DNA of 64,000 nt from assembly GCA_026874595.1 (NCBI GenBank), contig CM049318.1:49072750-49136749 (forward strand), written 5' to 3'. Below the pieces are notes generated by a model that saw nothing but the letters and a program-made list of their open reading frames with translations, was not told the DNA's origin and did no database searches. Positions 35,526 to 46,890 of the stretch are shown in pieces. A program made the position numbers and the translations under genes. How positions within the stretch are numbered: position 1 is the first letter of the stretch; every line of letters begins with the position of its first letter. The DNA comes from Sipunculus nudus (taxonomy: Eukaryota > Annelida > Sipuncula > Golfingiida > Sipunculidae).

Positions 35526-36835
35526 TAGAAAGATATGGATGATGATGATAAAAATGCTGCTTTATTAAGGATGAAGTTATATACAAAGCTGAGAGTTGAT
35601 GTGATCAATTTCCCACAGATATTTTCTGCTAACCACCATAAATAATAACCTGACACACAGTGTTATGTATGAACACAGGCAGAGCTTCAATGATGGCTGA
35701 AGCATTCAGTCATACACACACTTGTTACTGTGAGTGATTATGACTTCACACCAAGAAGGTTTGCTTTTTTTTGCTTTAATAAATGACAGGGGTGTCAAAC
35801 CTGTCACCTCCCTGTCGGGAACAATGATTAATTACATCCTTAATTGTCCCAACACAGAGTTGGTGGGTGTCAAGCCTGTAATAAACCATCTGAAAAACTA
35901 CTGAAGGAATATGTTTACTGTCATCTTCTTGCTTTATATATTATATGAAACCAAGAAATTATCATGGGAAGTGACTCCCAGAGCATGACTCATTATGCCT
36001 ACATAAGAACATCAGGTAAAGTAGTTCTGCAAAGGCAATTATATTTACACACTGTGGTTGGCTTCATATTCACTAGAATAAAATTTCACGAATTTTAACC
36101 TTTTTGTGTTTCACGAGGGTTTCATTTCCACAATCTCATTATTACAAATGAAGTAAAGAGCATCAATTATATAGTACTGTTTAACCAAACAAACAATAAA
36201 ATGTTATGGTGTGTATAATCAGTAAAAGATGAGCATAATGGGTTCCTCAAAAACTGTGAGTTGCTTTCTGATCACTCCCTTACAGGTAATCTGTGACTGA
36301 CATTTTGAAATGTTTATTCAATTGCCAAGACATGCAAAACTACAAAATCTGATAAAAACATCAAGTGAGTTCTTGACAGAGATGGAAAATTTAGGAATTT
36401 TATGCTTGCTACTGAAGTCTGTATTATAACTTTTTAATTGATAATATGTTCCATCACCTCACGTACTAGATGATGGCCACCTGTTTATTAGTTACATATA
36501 AAGGGGGGAAATGGTAATGTGTGGTAGAAAATTTATGGGCCTTTTTTTCAACACAGAAAATAATCACCTTCCTTTAACAATATTTAAGAAACAAAATTAT
36601 ATAAAAAATATGAAAAATCAGTCTTCATTTGACATTTATCAACCTCACTTATGATGGTCACAGTCATTGGTCATGCAAAACACCCTCAGCTGACACATAC
36701 TGATTAGATGATGTCACATGAACACTCTCGTCTAAGGGACCCATAAGTTCACGACATGTGAAATTTCATAAAATTTCATAAACTTATTTCTATTGTATTT
36801 TTTTTATATAGTAGTATTTGAATATAACACAGAAT
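35526..36835. other. Intronic stretch, no gene seen
   Basis: AT-rich sequence. A word near 36053-36130 (TTGGCTTCATAT, GGGTTTCATT) resembles 33031-33110 and suggests a small dispersed repeat. Confidence 0.5.
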
Positions 36836-36837
36836 GC

Positions 36838-37616
36838 TGGGACAGAGCTGGTGGACACAGGTTGGTGGGACAGAGCAGGTAGACACAGGTTGATTTGACA
36901 GCAGGTGGAGACAGGTTGGTGGGACAGAGCAGGTAGACACAGGTTGGTAGGACAGAGCAGGTAGACACAGGGTAATGGACAGAGCAGGTAGACACAGGGT
37001 AATGGACAGAGCAGGTAGACACAGGTTGGTAGGACAGAGCAGGTAGACACAGGGTAATGGACAGAGCAGGTAGACACAGGGTAATGGACAGAGCAGGTAG
37101 ACACAGGTTGGTGGGACAGGGCAGGTAGACACAGGGTAGTGGGACAGAGTAGGTAGACACAGGTTGGTGGGACAGAGCAGGTACACAGAGTTTGGTGAGA
37201 CAGAGCAGATGGACACAGGTTGTTGGGACAGAGCAGGTACACAGAGTTTGGTGAGACAGAGCAGATGGACACAGGTTGGTGGGACAGAGCAGGTACACAG
37301 AGTTTGGTGAGACAGAGCAGATGGACACAGGTTGGTGGAACAAAGCAGGTACACACAGTTTGATGAGACAGAGCAGATGGACACAGGTTGGTGGGACAAA
37401 GCAGGCGGACACAGGTGGGTTGGACAAAGCAGGAGGACACAGGATGGTAAGACAGAGCAAGTAGAAAACGGTTGGTGGGACAGAACAATTGGACACAGGT
37501 TTGTGGGACAGAGCAGGTACACACAGGTTTGTGAGACAGAGCAGATGGACACAGTTTGGTGGGACACAGCAGATGGACACAGGTTGGTGGGACACAGTAG
37601 GTAGATACTGGTTGGT
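36838..37616. repeat. 27-28-bp minisatellite beside a splice donor
   Basis: About 28 units of GACAGAGCAGGTAGACACAG plus GTTGGTGG (28 bp), with 27-bp and shorter variants. Because 28 is not a multiple of 3, several frames stay open on both strands, giving spurious frames of up to 335 codons. The array stops about 20 bases from the 5' splice site of the exon at 37636-37823. Confidence 0.97.
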
Positions 37617-37635
37617 GATTGAGAGTACGACTGAC

Positions 37636-37823
37636 CTGTTTCACTTAGGTGCATCACCTTGACAATACAGACAAATTCTCGCGCATGTGGTGGCCCCTGC
37701 TCACTGGTGTAGTCATACACAGGCGGAGGCCATAATCGTTTCTGTGTCATCTCTTGAAGTTCTCCAACTGGATTGACTGGCATATCTTCCTCTTCAACAC
37801 AATTTGCAGCTTGATTTGCCTGA
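37636..37823 (-). CDS. tarbp2: TARBP2/PRKRA-like gene, exon with start of dsRBD2
   Basis: Acceptor TCATTGCAG precedes 37823 and the donor is CAG|GTCAGT at 37636/37635. Entry is phase 2 (completing AG+T as Ser) and exit phase 1. It encodes QANQAANCVEEEDMPVNPVG, then ELQEMTQKRLWPPPVYDYTS, EQGPPHAREFVCIVKVMHLS and ET. NPVG-LQE...PP-Y......GP-H..EF...V is the front half (helix 1 and strands 1-2) of the second dsRBD of TARBP2/PRKRA. The Gln-Glu of helix 1 and the G-P-x-H loop that reads the minor groove are both present. The back half is in 34266-34399. An alternative acceptor three codon positions in (TCAG) is possible but would disturb the phase with the upstream exon. Confidence 0.95.
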
Positions 37824-38059
37824 CTGCAATGAATGATAAAGTCACTTATAAAACAATACAGATATCATGGTGTCATCTATTTTGTATGAAGTACGGCAGT
37901 CTACTGTTTGTCGTTCAGGGCAATGTACTTGTGACCTAAAGGTTACAAATTTTGCCTTAAATGTAAAACATTCTACTGCCCTTGGACCCCTGGCTAAGAT
38001 CATTACCACAAGGATGTACTCTCTTTGCCCAATCATGAATGATTAAAGCCTGTATAACA
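37824..38059. other. Start of the 16-kb intron, no gene seen
   Basis: No exon or repeat boundary recognised before the dispersed repeat that starts near 38060. Confidence 0.5.
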
Positions 38060-38870
38060 TCAAATCTATGACAGGTTGCAACATCTGTGGGTAAAAATCA
38101 TATAACAATCATATGATCAAACATGTCAGTCAAATCAAGTAACGATTGTTGCAATTCCTGAAATAAAGATTAACAAATTTTGACCATACACATGCAAAGA
38201 CATGAAATTATAAAATTTCATGATCAGCTAAAATTTAAATTCCTGTGGAAACATAATTTTGAAAAATATTACATTAATTTTTTGTGTTGAATTACTCCCC
38301 TTGCTCCAGGGTTTTAGAGATAGGGGCTGGATTCAACAAACATACAGACGGCACAACAGACACGGAAAATTTTATTAGTCCTCCTGCCACAGGGGTTGCA
38401 CCACCTGTTGGGTGTTATTATATGCCAGTCATGTGATCAATGTCTGTAAAATCTGGCAATGATTGGTTCATGAGATAAAAGGTGAAAGATTTTGCACAAT
38501 TTACAAAAAAATGTGAATTCAGAAATTTTTTGTGATCTCAAAAATCCAATATCTTGTGGAAACATCATGTTCAAGATTATTCAATTCAATAAAGTATTGA
38601 TTAAATTCCCCTTGCTCAAATGTGTTCCTGTACAAGTATTCTTAATAACTGACTTATCTGAAGGCGAGTGGAAAAGACCATTTTTTGATTGCATAGAGTA
38701 GTTCAACAAAGGTGGTGCACCACCTGCAGGATATCAGTTCATGTTGGGCAAATGATGAGTATGTCTGCAAAATTTGGTGAAGAAAGGCCAGGGGTTTTAG
38801 AGATCTGGTGAAAGAAGTTGCCTGATAGTCAAAGAGACGGATGGCTCAACAGACACAGACTAAAAAAACC
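38060..38870 (+). repeat. Dispersed repeat shared with 57440-58370, copy 1
   Basis: Same order of words as at 57440-58370: CCAGTCATGTGAT, TTCATGAGATAAAAGGT, TTATCTGAAGGC, AAAGACCATTTT and a GGTGGTGCACCACC-type palindrome. It contains a hairpin-type TTAGTCCTCCTGCCACAGGG near 38375. Confidence 0.75.
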
Positions 38871-39119
38871 CATTACGAGTGACTACGTGTATCCGCAAAA
38901 ATCAGAGTGGAACGGGTGAAGTGAGGCATGGATTGAGTGGCAAATGGAAAAAGAGTGAGGTGTGTTGCATATTAGCATGGATGTCTGCAGCCGTCATGTG
39001 TATGTAGGTTGCACCACCTACCACAAAATCCAGAAAGCTGTCCAAGTTGTATACATATGCAAAATTTTAGGCAGATAAGTCAAACCACTACATGTATATG
39101 AGTGATTTTATCCCACAGC
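38871..39119 (+). repeat. Fragment of the GGTGGCGCCACC-type tandem family
   Basis: Holds GGATGTCTGCAGC, GTAGGTTGCACCACCT and GCAGATAAGTCAAACCACTA, the same words as in 39582-40290. It is the part of that array interrupted by the SINE at 39134-39567. Confidence 0.65.
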
Positions 39120-39581
39120 AGACAAACAGAAGGCTTCTGTGGCTCAGGGGAAGAGCGCAGGATTCAAAGCAGGGAGATCGTGGGTTCAAATCTCAGCCAA
39201 GGCGGTGAGGTTTTTCACGGTCGGCCCCCACCCAGGGTGAGCGCTCTGCAGGCTCAATGGGAAGGCTGTGCCCCACGGCCGTGTATCACTCACATACTGC
39301 GTCTTTGGAGGGTTCCTCGGTGTTATGACCCAGCAATAGGGATGATTACACACCCAGGACCTGCAGGTGCAGTAGACACCGGGCCTGGGTGACACCAGGA
39401 TACAAAAAAAAAAATGATAGGAAGCGAGTGCTACCACCCTGTCAAGGAGTGCCAAACTGAAATGGAAACTCTGCAGATGTACATACTTAGATTAAGTATA
39501 AGATAAGTTAGCATTAAAAAATGGAGGCGGTTACCTCCACCAAAAAAAAATTAAAAAAAAAAAAAAAAGACAAACAGAAGG
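39120..39581 (+). mobile_element. tRNA-derived SINE, family 1, copy 2, with target-site duplication
   Basis: Body 39134-39567 is flanked by the 14-bp direct repeat AGACAAACAGAAGG (39120-39133 and 39568-39581). The head has an A box TGGCTCAGGGG (39140-39150) and a B box GGTTCAAATCTC (39183-39194), as in a Pol III tRNA promoter. The body and the 3' end (GGAGG hairpin CCTCC, then A-rich tail) match 12601-12978. SINEs of this kind are copied by a partner LINE. The intact duplication and promoter indicate a fairly recent insertion. Confidence 0.93.
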
Positions 39582-40290
39582 ACTTGTGCAGTAATGGTGG
39601 CAGGTGGCGCCACCAATTTTGTAAATGATTAAGAGCTATGGGAGATCCATATTCATACAAAATTTCAGGGGGATATGTCCAACCAGTCCTGTGGAAATAA
39701 GCCTGAATGTCTGCAGCTTTAACATAAATATAGGTGGCGCCATCTGCAAAAAATATCGAGAAAGCTATCCAAGGTGTACAAACATGCAAAACATCAGGCA
39801 GATAAGTCAAACCACTACTGAGATATGAGTGTTTTTAGCCCATGACAGACAAACAGACAGACGCTAAGCAAAAATGGTTGCAGGTGGCCCTCCAGTTTTG
39901 TGTATGATAAAGAGCTATGTTAGATCTATATACATGCAAAATTTTGGCCCAATCAGTCAAACGGTTTCCGAGATATGAGCTTGGATGTCTGCAGCATAAA
40001 CTAGAATGTAGGTGGCTCCACCTGTCATAAAATCAAGAAAGCTGTCCAGGATGTATAAACCTGTAAAATTTCAGGCAGATATGTCAAACCACTGCCGAGA
40101 AATGAGTGATTTTATCCCATGGCAGACAAACAGACAGATGCTGTGCAAAAATGGTTACAGGTGGCTCCACCATTTTTTTGTATGTTATAAAGCTATCCAA
40201 GGGCTACATTTGTACAAAATTTTCTTCCTGATTGGTCAAACAGTTCATGAGATATGTGGGTTTATGTGTGGAAATAGACGCACAAATGAA
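39582..40290 (+). repeat. ~270-bp tandem family with GGTGGCGCCACC
   Basis: About 2.5 units, with GGTGGCGCCACC (39603-39614) or variants (39733, 39884, 40010, 40160) and the words GCAGATAAGTCAAACCACT and GACAGACAAACAGACAG. The family continues left of the SINE. Confidence 0.8.
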
Positions 40291-42439
40291 AGCTTGGCAG
40301 GGGGAAAGGTCAGAGGTCAACGCCAATTGGTTAGGCACCAGTTCACATGTGACTTGGTAATTGGTGTAAGTTTCGGAAAAATCAGTACAGTAGTCTCAGA
40401 GGAGTTCTCCAGAAACGAACCCGGCGGCGGAACCCGGTCAAAAACATAGTATTCGCAAAACTTCGTTTTGGAGGATACATTAATATCTATGGATCTATGC
40501 TCCTCTGGAAATGTGACAAGCTACAACATAAACAGGCCATAAAGTTTCATACAGTCTGAATCAGGTGTGTCTGTTTACAGTTAATGATATCAGAATTTGA
40601 ATCAAAATCCTTAAAATGCAAGGGGAATGTCAGATTTAATTGAACACAAAAATATGTAAATTTTACCAGCTTAGAAGAACAAAAGTTTACTTGTTAAATG
40701 TGAAAACACAAAGTTTGATAAAACTCATTTTACAAGAACAGGTGGTTAACAAGAGCACTGCAAACATGCATAATATGCCCATCGTATGTCTTGTGACCTC
40801 TGAGAATTTTCTGAGAATTAATTTCAGGTGAGAAACTATTGGTTAATATTTATAATCAGTTACCTAATTATCTATCAAATTTTTGTTCAGTCATCACAGC
40901 GTCACCAAAGTCTGGTGACCTCTGACCTCATTAAGTATGTGTGGATTTTGCCAGGAATCAAAACTCAGGTGAGATATTATGTTTTTTAATATATCTGTTC
41001 CATTGGAGTCCTGGTAATTTGTCGCTGCAACACTGAAAGTTATGGGATCGATGGACAGACTGTGGGTATACCATAATATGGTGTAGATAGAAGTATGACA
41101 AGTGACCCATGGGTCATGACGTTCAGCTGCCATGCATGACCTGTGACATCATGGACTGAGATTCACAACTTCCAGTCAAATTTTGAAGAACCAATTTGCC
41201 AATTTGTTGAAAATTTTCTATGACAACAGAAATATATATCACCTATGTCTGGTTAAAACACAGTGAATTGATGGTCTGAGGAAAATGCATGATTGTTAAG
41301 CTATCAGGAACTATTCCAACAGCTTGCTTGAAACCTGTCAGTCTCAAAGGAACACCACAAAGGGCAAATATAAGATCAAAATATATAGCAAAAATCAAGG
41401 AAATACATGCAAGAATTATTGAGAAACAGGTGCTACTGTATGAATTTTTATTCAATAAAAGCCAACTGTACTGCACTTTTATAAATGATGGTAATATTTA
41501 TTCAGAAATATTTGACCCAATCCTTTACAAGATTACATAAATACACATCCAACTGCATTCACTTTAACTGTTCTTGAGATAATATGATCAAAAGGAATTA
41601 AAAGATGGTTGCCTGGTGGCCATATTGGACTTCAGACAAGTCTGAAATCAGACAACAAACATTCTCTAAATCGGACCAAACATTAAAGAAAAAATACTGA
41701 AACTGCACTGAAGAAAGAATTTCTAAGGTGGCTAACTGGCAGACATAATGGATTACTGACAAGTATGACATTTGATATCCCACATTTTCCAATAAGAGAC
41801 CAAACTTGGGGCAAATTATCCAGTAATGAATGCCCAAAATAATTCAAAAGGCATGTCCAGGCCCTCATATCAGATTTATAGATATGCAATTGTAAAAAGT
41901 GTAAGTCCAATATTTTTTATTATCACTCTGCTTTTCAATGGGGTCAGCAGGGTAGGTAAACTGCCAAACCTGAAAGAAAAGAAATGCAGAAAGCATGACT
42001 AAGAGTCTTGAAATAAAACAAAAAGCCATCCTAAATCAAGGTACACATCCACATATTATGAGAACAAACACTTGCTTTTATATGTGGTGATAAATATTAA
42101 AATATTCAGATATCTAGGAAACTAAGTTTATTGCTAGGATTCCATAAAATAAACTGCAAAATGTTCCCATCATCTTATAAATCAGTAGCTTAACCTTAAT
42201 ACTATACTCTCATAGTCTTAATGCCTGGCTGAAGCATTCTGACAACAGTGTTTTTGTTATGAAGTAACGAGCTACTTATCACTGAGCCTTATCACTTAAT
42301 AGGCTGATACAAAAGGGAGTCATATGTCACCAGTGTCACTCACAATTACAGCCACACAGGAAGATGTACCAGCTGGAGTGGGATGGTTATATATACAAGA
42401 AAAATAAAGATGGTCTATAAAATAAGTAATTGTGAACAT
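40291..42439. other. Intronic stretch, no gene seen
   Basis: Only chance frames under 100 codons. Two related segments near 41600 and 41725 (GGTGGC words around 'catattgga/cataatgga') hint at an old tandem duplication. Confidence 0.5.
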
Positions 42440-43290
42440 CCCTGACCTATGACCTTGGCCTTTTGCCCATATATCAACTGGATTCTTTCTAAATGATGGG
42501 TAACTACTAACCACTTAAATCTGGTGTAATTACTTGGCAACCAATGGGTGAATAACTTTGACCTGCAACCTTTAACCTGCTGACCAGCTGACCCCAAAAT
42601 CAATAAGTTATTTATTCAAGCAAAAAGACCCATAAATATGAAGTTTGAGTCAAACTGAGTGATGCATAGATGTGGCATATGTGAAAGACTGAAGGTTTGG
42701 GTTGAACAGTTACACTTGAAATATGCTCACAAGCATTTAGAACAATTAAATATTGTGACCTTGACCTTTGACTTTTTGACCTCAACATCAATAGGCTTCT
42801 TCCCTTATTGGTAGGTAAGCCATATATGACAGATGGAAGGTACAGATTGAAAAGTTTGCCTGAAAATGACTCCACACAAGAAGTGGGTGCTGTGAACTTG
42901 ACCTTTGACCTCAAAATCAACAGGTCTTTTCCCCTGTTGGCAGAGAAGCGATACCAGTGCTGGAAGGTTTGGAATGAAAAGTCTAGCTTGAAATGTGTCC
43001 ACAACCTTTTCAAAGAAGTGGATCCTTTGACCCTGACCTTTGACCTTGTGACCTCAAAATCTATAGGATTCTTCTCCAACTAAGGAGGTGAGCTATATGT
43101 GAAAAATCAAAGAATTGGGGTGAAAGGGTTGGCTTAAAATGCATCCACAGGCTTTTCAAAGAAGAGGCTCCTGTGACCTTGACCTTTGACCTTTTGACCT
43201 CAAAAAAATTATGGTTCTTCCCCTTTTAGTAGGTGAGCTGTATGTGAAAGATGAAAGGTTTGGGATGAAAATTTTGTCTCAGAGTTATTT
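42440..43290 (+). repeat. ~135-146-bp tandem repeat carrying DR1-type half-site arrays
   Basis: Units at about 42762, 42899, 43034 and 43180 each hold TGACCTTTGACC, a direct repeat of the nuclear-receptor half site with 1-base spacing, often extended as GTGACCTTGACCTTTGACC. More diverged units lie at about 42441 and 42558. Other shared words are CAAAATCAATAGG-like and GGTAGGTAAGCCATAT-like. Confidence 0.85.
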
Positions 43291-43296
43291 CTGGGG

Positions 43297-43530
43297 GGTG
43301 CAAACACACCCCATAACTTCGAGAATATAGGTCGCAGTGACCTAATTTCAGGTTTGAAAGGAGATCTTTTTATAACCTCTAAGACTGCATAGGGTTCCTG
43401 GCCCTAGCCCCTACGGTTATGATTTGTGCCCTGCTAACGGACGGCAGGCCGGCCGGCCGGACAGACGGAAGGACGACGGACAAAGACCCATCGCTATAGC
43501 CCAGCATGACTGAAAGTCAGCTGAGCTAAA
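43297..43530 (+). repeat. Dispersed repeat with an ERE-like palindrome, copy 3, hairpin end
   Basis: AGGTCGCAGTGACCT (43329-43343) is followed by TAATTTCAGG, GGTTATGATTTGTGC, a GGCC/GGAC-rich microsatellite and a terminal hairpin (AGCCCAGCATGACT / AGTCAGCTGAGCT) with AAAAA after it. Confidence 0.8.
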
Positions 43531-44031
43531 AATGCAAAATTAGCTTAATACAAGAATTGCCCTTATCACAAATGCAGTCAAATAACCAATGAGTAACGAA
43601 TGCATCATGCTGCAGCTTTCAATTATTCATATAATAAACTGATAATTTGGCTGTGATTGTAATTATCAATTATTTTCACATAATAACCAAAACATCATAA
43701 TACATAGCAAAGACATAATCCTTGCTTCTAAAATCAACACGAACATGTTTGCTCAGGAGTAACGCTCTGTTTGCCTGACTTACTGAGATTAGTACTTCAT
43801 AAATTACCGTATTGCCTGATGGCATGAAAACGTCAGCACAAACAAATCGTCAGGAATTGACCAATCAGCAATAAAGACAAGAGATCTGCAGCCATTGACT
43901 GGATTGGTTGAAAACAATTATCCAACATGGCCAGTATTATACAGAGTGGGGATAACTGTGCCAGCACACAGAGGTTACAAAATTCTTGTACTTTGGGCCT
44001 GATATGGCATCACCGACCAGAAAAGATTAAG
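43531..44031. other. Intronic stretch, no gene seen
   Basis: AT-rich, nothing recognisable. Confidence 0.55.
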
Positions 44032-44349
44032 ATGAAAATGAAAACTTTTTTTTAAAGGATAAGTCCATCCCCTGTTGGTGGCTCTGTCTTCTGAATGAGA
44101 CAGATAAGAATATGTTTATTATTAAGCTTTCTGGATTTCAGGTTTTATATGCACGGGGTTAGAAATAATCAAGAAGTCATAACCTGTCAATAAAACATTA
44201 GAGCGAGTCTCTGAGATTCAACAAGATTTCACCATTATGCCATTGAGGCAAGGGTGGGGTTTCCAACCAGAGACCTATAGCTCTAAAGTCCGACGCCTTA
44301 ACCACTAGGCTACGTCCGGCCCCTATGTCCTTCATGAAAATGAAAACTT
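44032..44349 (-). mobile_element. tRNA-derived SINE, family 2, with target-site duplication
   Basis: Body 44048-44333 is flanked by the perfect 16-bp direct repeat ATGAAAATGAAAACTT (44032-44047 and 44334-44349). On the minus strand the head has A box TAGCCTAGTGG (plus 44302-44312) and B box GGTTGGAAACC (plus 44258-44268), and the tail ends in a short A run at 44048-44053. The head resembles a class II (Ser/Leu-like) tRNA but does not close into a cloverleaf with a proper acceptor stem, and the unrelated body argues for a SINE rather than a tRNA gene. Confidence 0.9.
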
Positions 44350-45019
44350 ACTAATGATCAAATCTTTAAGAATATACATCTGAAGTCTAAATATTAGCTA
44401 AAACATACATCACACAGCAAAACAGCACAACTGCATAATAGGCTTCTCATGTTTCTTGTGACCTCTGACCTAATTAAATGTGCATAAATTTTGCTGAGAA
44501 TTGAATTCATGTGAGGAGCTCTATTGGAAATTATTTATAGCGAGTTTTATGAAATCTATCAAATCTTCAATGATTCATTATGGCCCCAATGAAGCCTGGT
44601 ACATATGACCTTATTAAATATGCATGGATTTTTCCAACAATCAAACTCAGGGGAGATAATCTATAGGTTAATAGCTGAAGTAAGTTTTTTTGAAAATCCA
44701 TCAAATCCCTGGTAAGTTAATGAGGCATATATTGTACAATTATGTGTATATGTATAATTTATTACATTCTAAAAGAGTCAATTTTCATATCACTTTGACA
44801 CAATTGAAATTTTTCACATGCATAAGCAATGACTCTTTAATGTCAGTGATGGTTGGACCCTTTCACATGCTCAAAAACCCCGACATCCTGCCCCTCGGCA
44901 GTCCAGCAATGGTATCCGTGCCAAGAGCAGCCCTTTGCTTTATAACTGTATGGTACTGGGTACACATATACATGTATTTTCCTGTGACTGAAACCCTGTG
45001 TCACATCTGATTTGTTGCA
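44350..45019. other. Intronic stretch, no gene seen
   Basis: No exon. Words near 44450-44500 (CTTGTGACCTCTGACCT, AATTAAATGTGCATAAATTTT) recur at about 40790 and 40915, an old dispersed repeat. Confidence 0.5.
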
Positions 45020-45479
45020 TCTGCCAAAAGGATATGCCTTCATTCCTGTTCATGTGTGTATGTGTTCACAACATAACTCAATCATGAACAGAATCTTATG
45101 AATGTTCAGGCCATTTCAGGAATATGCGAAAGAGGAATTGTTTTAATATTGATGTGGATCCGTCATCTTGTCCGGAATCAGAAGCGCATCAAGAAATATT
45201 CACAAATGTACAGAAACATATGCACGAATGAGCCTGGGAATATGGGTAAAAAAATAAGTGAATACAAACATGGTCCTCAAGCCCACACAGGCCTGCCCAC
45301 CTGTTCAGGTCACAGTCCAGCAGCCAGAACTTGGGAGTCTGTCCAGTGGTTCTCTGAATATACAGCTTGTGCACACCAGCAATTTCTAAGTATGAACTTT
45401 ACCAGGTGAAGGTGAGTGGCCATCAGCAGCAACCAACAATAGGGGGAAGGCTTGCATTCCATGGAATGCAGATTTCTCA
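45020..45479 (+). mobile_element. Helitron-like non-autonomous element, copy 3
   Basis: Starts TCTGCCAAAAGGATATGC and ends with the hairpin GCATTCCATGGAATGC and AGATTTCTCA, the last four bases being a changed CTAG. It is longer than its relatives (460 bp) because of extra internal sequence. Confidence 0.65.
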
Positions 45480-46705
45480 TATTTACACTACGGTAAAACC
45501 CTTGTAATCACTATGACTGACAAACATACCAACATTTTGTATTATTAAATATTTCCTCCTCTAGATGGGAGCTTCCTCCACCATATTTATAAACTTGTAG
45601 CCAGCTATTCACCCCCTTTTCTATAGAATCTATGTAATTTCTGGCTTATAGGTTTTCATAACGCCTCTGTGATGGATGTATGAGCTTGATGTCAAATATT
45701 GGAATAGGTCCCTTTAAGCTACATCAATTTATGCACTGTCACACTTCAGAATTATTGTCTTGACAAACACAGCTTTGATTCCTTCATCAGAAAAAAAACA
45801 CATTTTAGGCCTAAACTACATTAGACATTAAATGAAAATAATACAACAATTCATAGGAGAAGCCATACCTTTTCTTAAATTGGACTTCGCAGTGATAGGA
45901 CATGCTTTGATGAATTAAGCTGACCAGTGTCCAGGAACATATGTGCCCATAGTGGGACAAAGAATTACTTAATTCCAGTAATGGTCATGGTGAATGTCAC
46001 TGTCTATGGCCCTCCATTGGGAGGTAACTAATAGTGGATGCATATTGTTGTAAAATCATGTTTGATGACCGAAAGAAAAATGACCAATGAACAATTATAA
46101 ACTGATTATTTTATGTACCAACTATAAAACAATGAAATCTATGCAGAATTATACCTAACATATTGACCTAGTGAATTCTGTACGACTTGTACATCACTCT
46201 GAAAGGCCAAGGTCACAGCCAGGTTGATTACACTGTTTAAGTGCACAAAGTTAAGTTTAAAATGGTGTTTGGCACTTAGTGTCCGTTTTTTCTCATATCT
46301 CTGACAATATGAGAACATATTTTCTGGATAACAGGATTTCTATACATGTGTAAACATAATTGTTTGTGATGGATTATGCAAAAATGCTACCTATTTGACC
46401 AATTATGAGAGAAAATGACCAATCAATGATATAATCAATTCATTGGCACACTACTAGTACTATAGAAACTAACAGAATAATATTAAAGTAAGACTCAATA
46501 TTTTGCATCCAAATTATGTTATAGAGTTCTTTTTAAAATTCTACAGGCTGCAGACATTCATTTTTTCATTAAAGACTAGAAAAAATTATCAGCAAAAAGC
46601 TAATAAAATTAAAGAAGAAATATTAGAATGAACTGATATGAATTTCTGCTAGTAATGAATTACTGCTAGTAACAGTATATGATATTACAAGAGCACCTTA
46701 CTTAC
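45480..46705. other. Intronic stretch, no gene seen
   Basis: AT-rich. Nothing recognisable. Confidence 0.55.
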
Positions 46706-46890
46706 CCTCGTCTACGCCTAGCATACATTTCTGGAGACCACCTATCCAAGACTCTCTTGGGTAAATGCTCTATATAGTAGTCTAGAGGTTGATTATTCAA
46801 ACAGAGTAATGCTACAAATTCATGTAAGCCGTCTTGTTTTTCTTCAGACCTTTGGCCTGTGTCCATTATTCTATTATTGCCGTTTGGCAT
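46706..46890 (-). CDS. Possible alternative first exon of the TARBP2-like gene
   Basis: A minus-strand frame opens at ATG 46888-46890, has a stop five codons upstream, and reads MPNGNNRIMDTGQRSEEKQD, then GLHEFVALLCLNNQPLDYYI, EHLPKRVLDRWSPEMYARRR and R. It ends in a near-consensus donor GG|GTAAGT at 46706/46705 in phase 2. The next downstream exon (37636-37823) is entered in phase 2, so splicing would keep frame (GG+T, Gly) and give a protein of this 62-residue head plus dsRBD2 and dsRBD3, without dsRBD1. An out-of-frame upstream ATG lies eleven bases before the start. I recognise no domain. A chance frame of this length is possible; the donor and phase fit are the reasons for listing it. 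Confidence 0.35.

Noticed and set aside
36776-37783. Minus-strand frames of 263-335 codons rich in Cys, Pro and Ser
   Set aside because: They are produced by the 27-28-bp minisatellite, are open in several frames at once, and overlap a real dsRBD exon only by reading through it.
44258-44333. Possible tRNA gene (Ser/Leu-like)
   Set aside because: A and B boxes are present but the acceptor stem does not pair, and the copy is part of a longer unit with a tail and target-site duplication, so it is a SINE.
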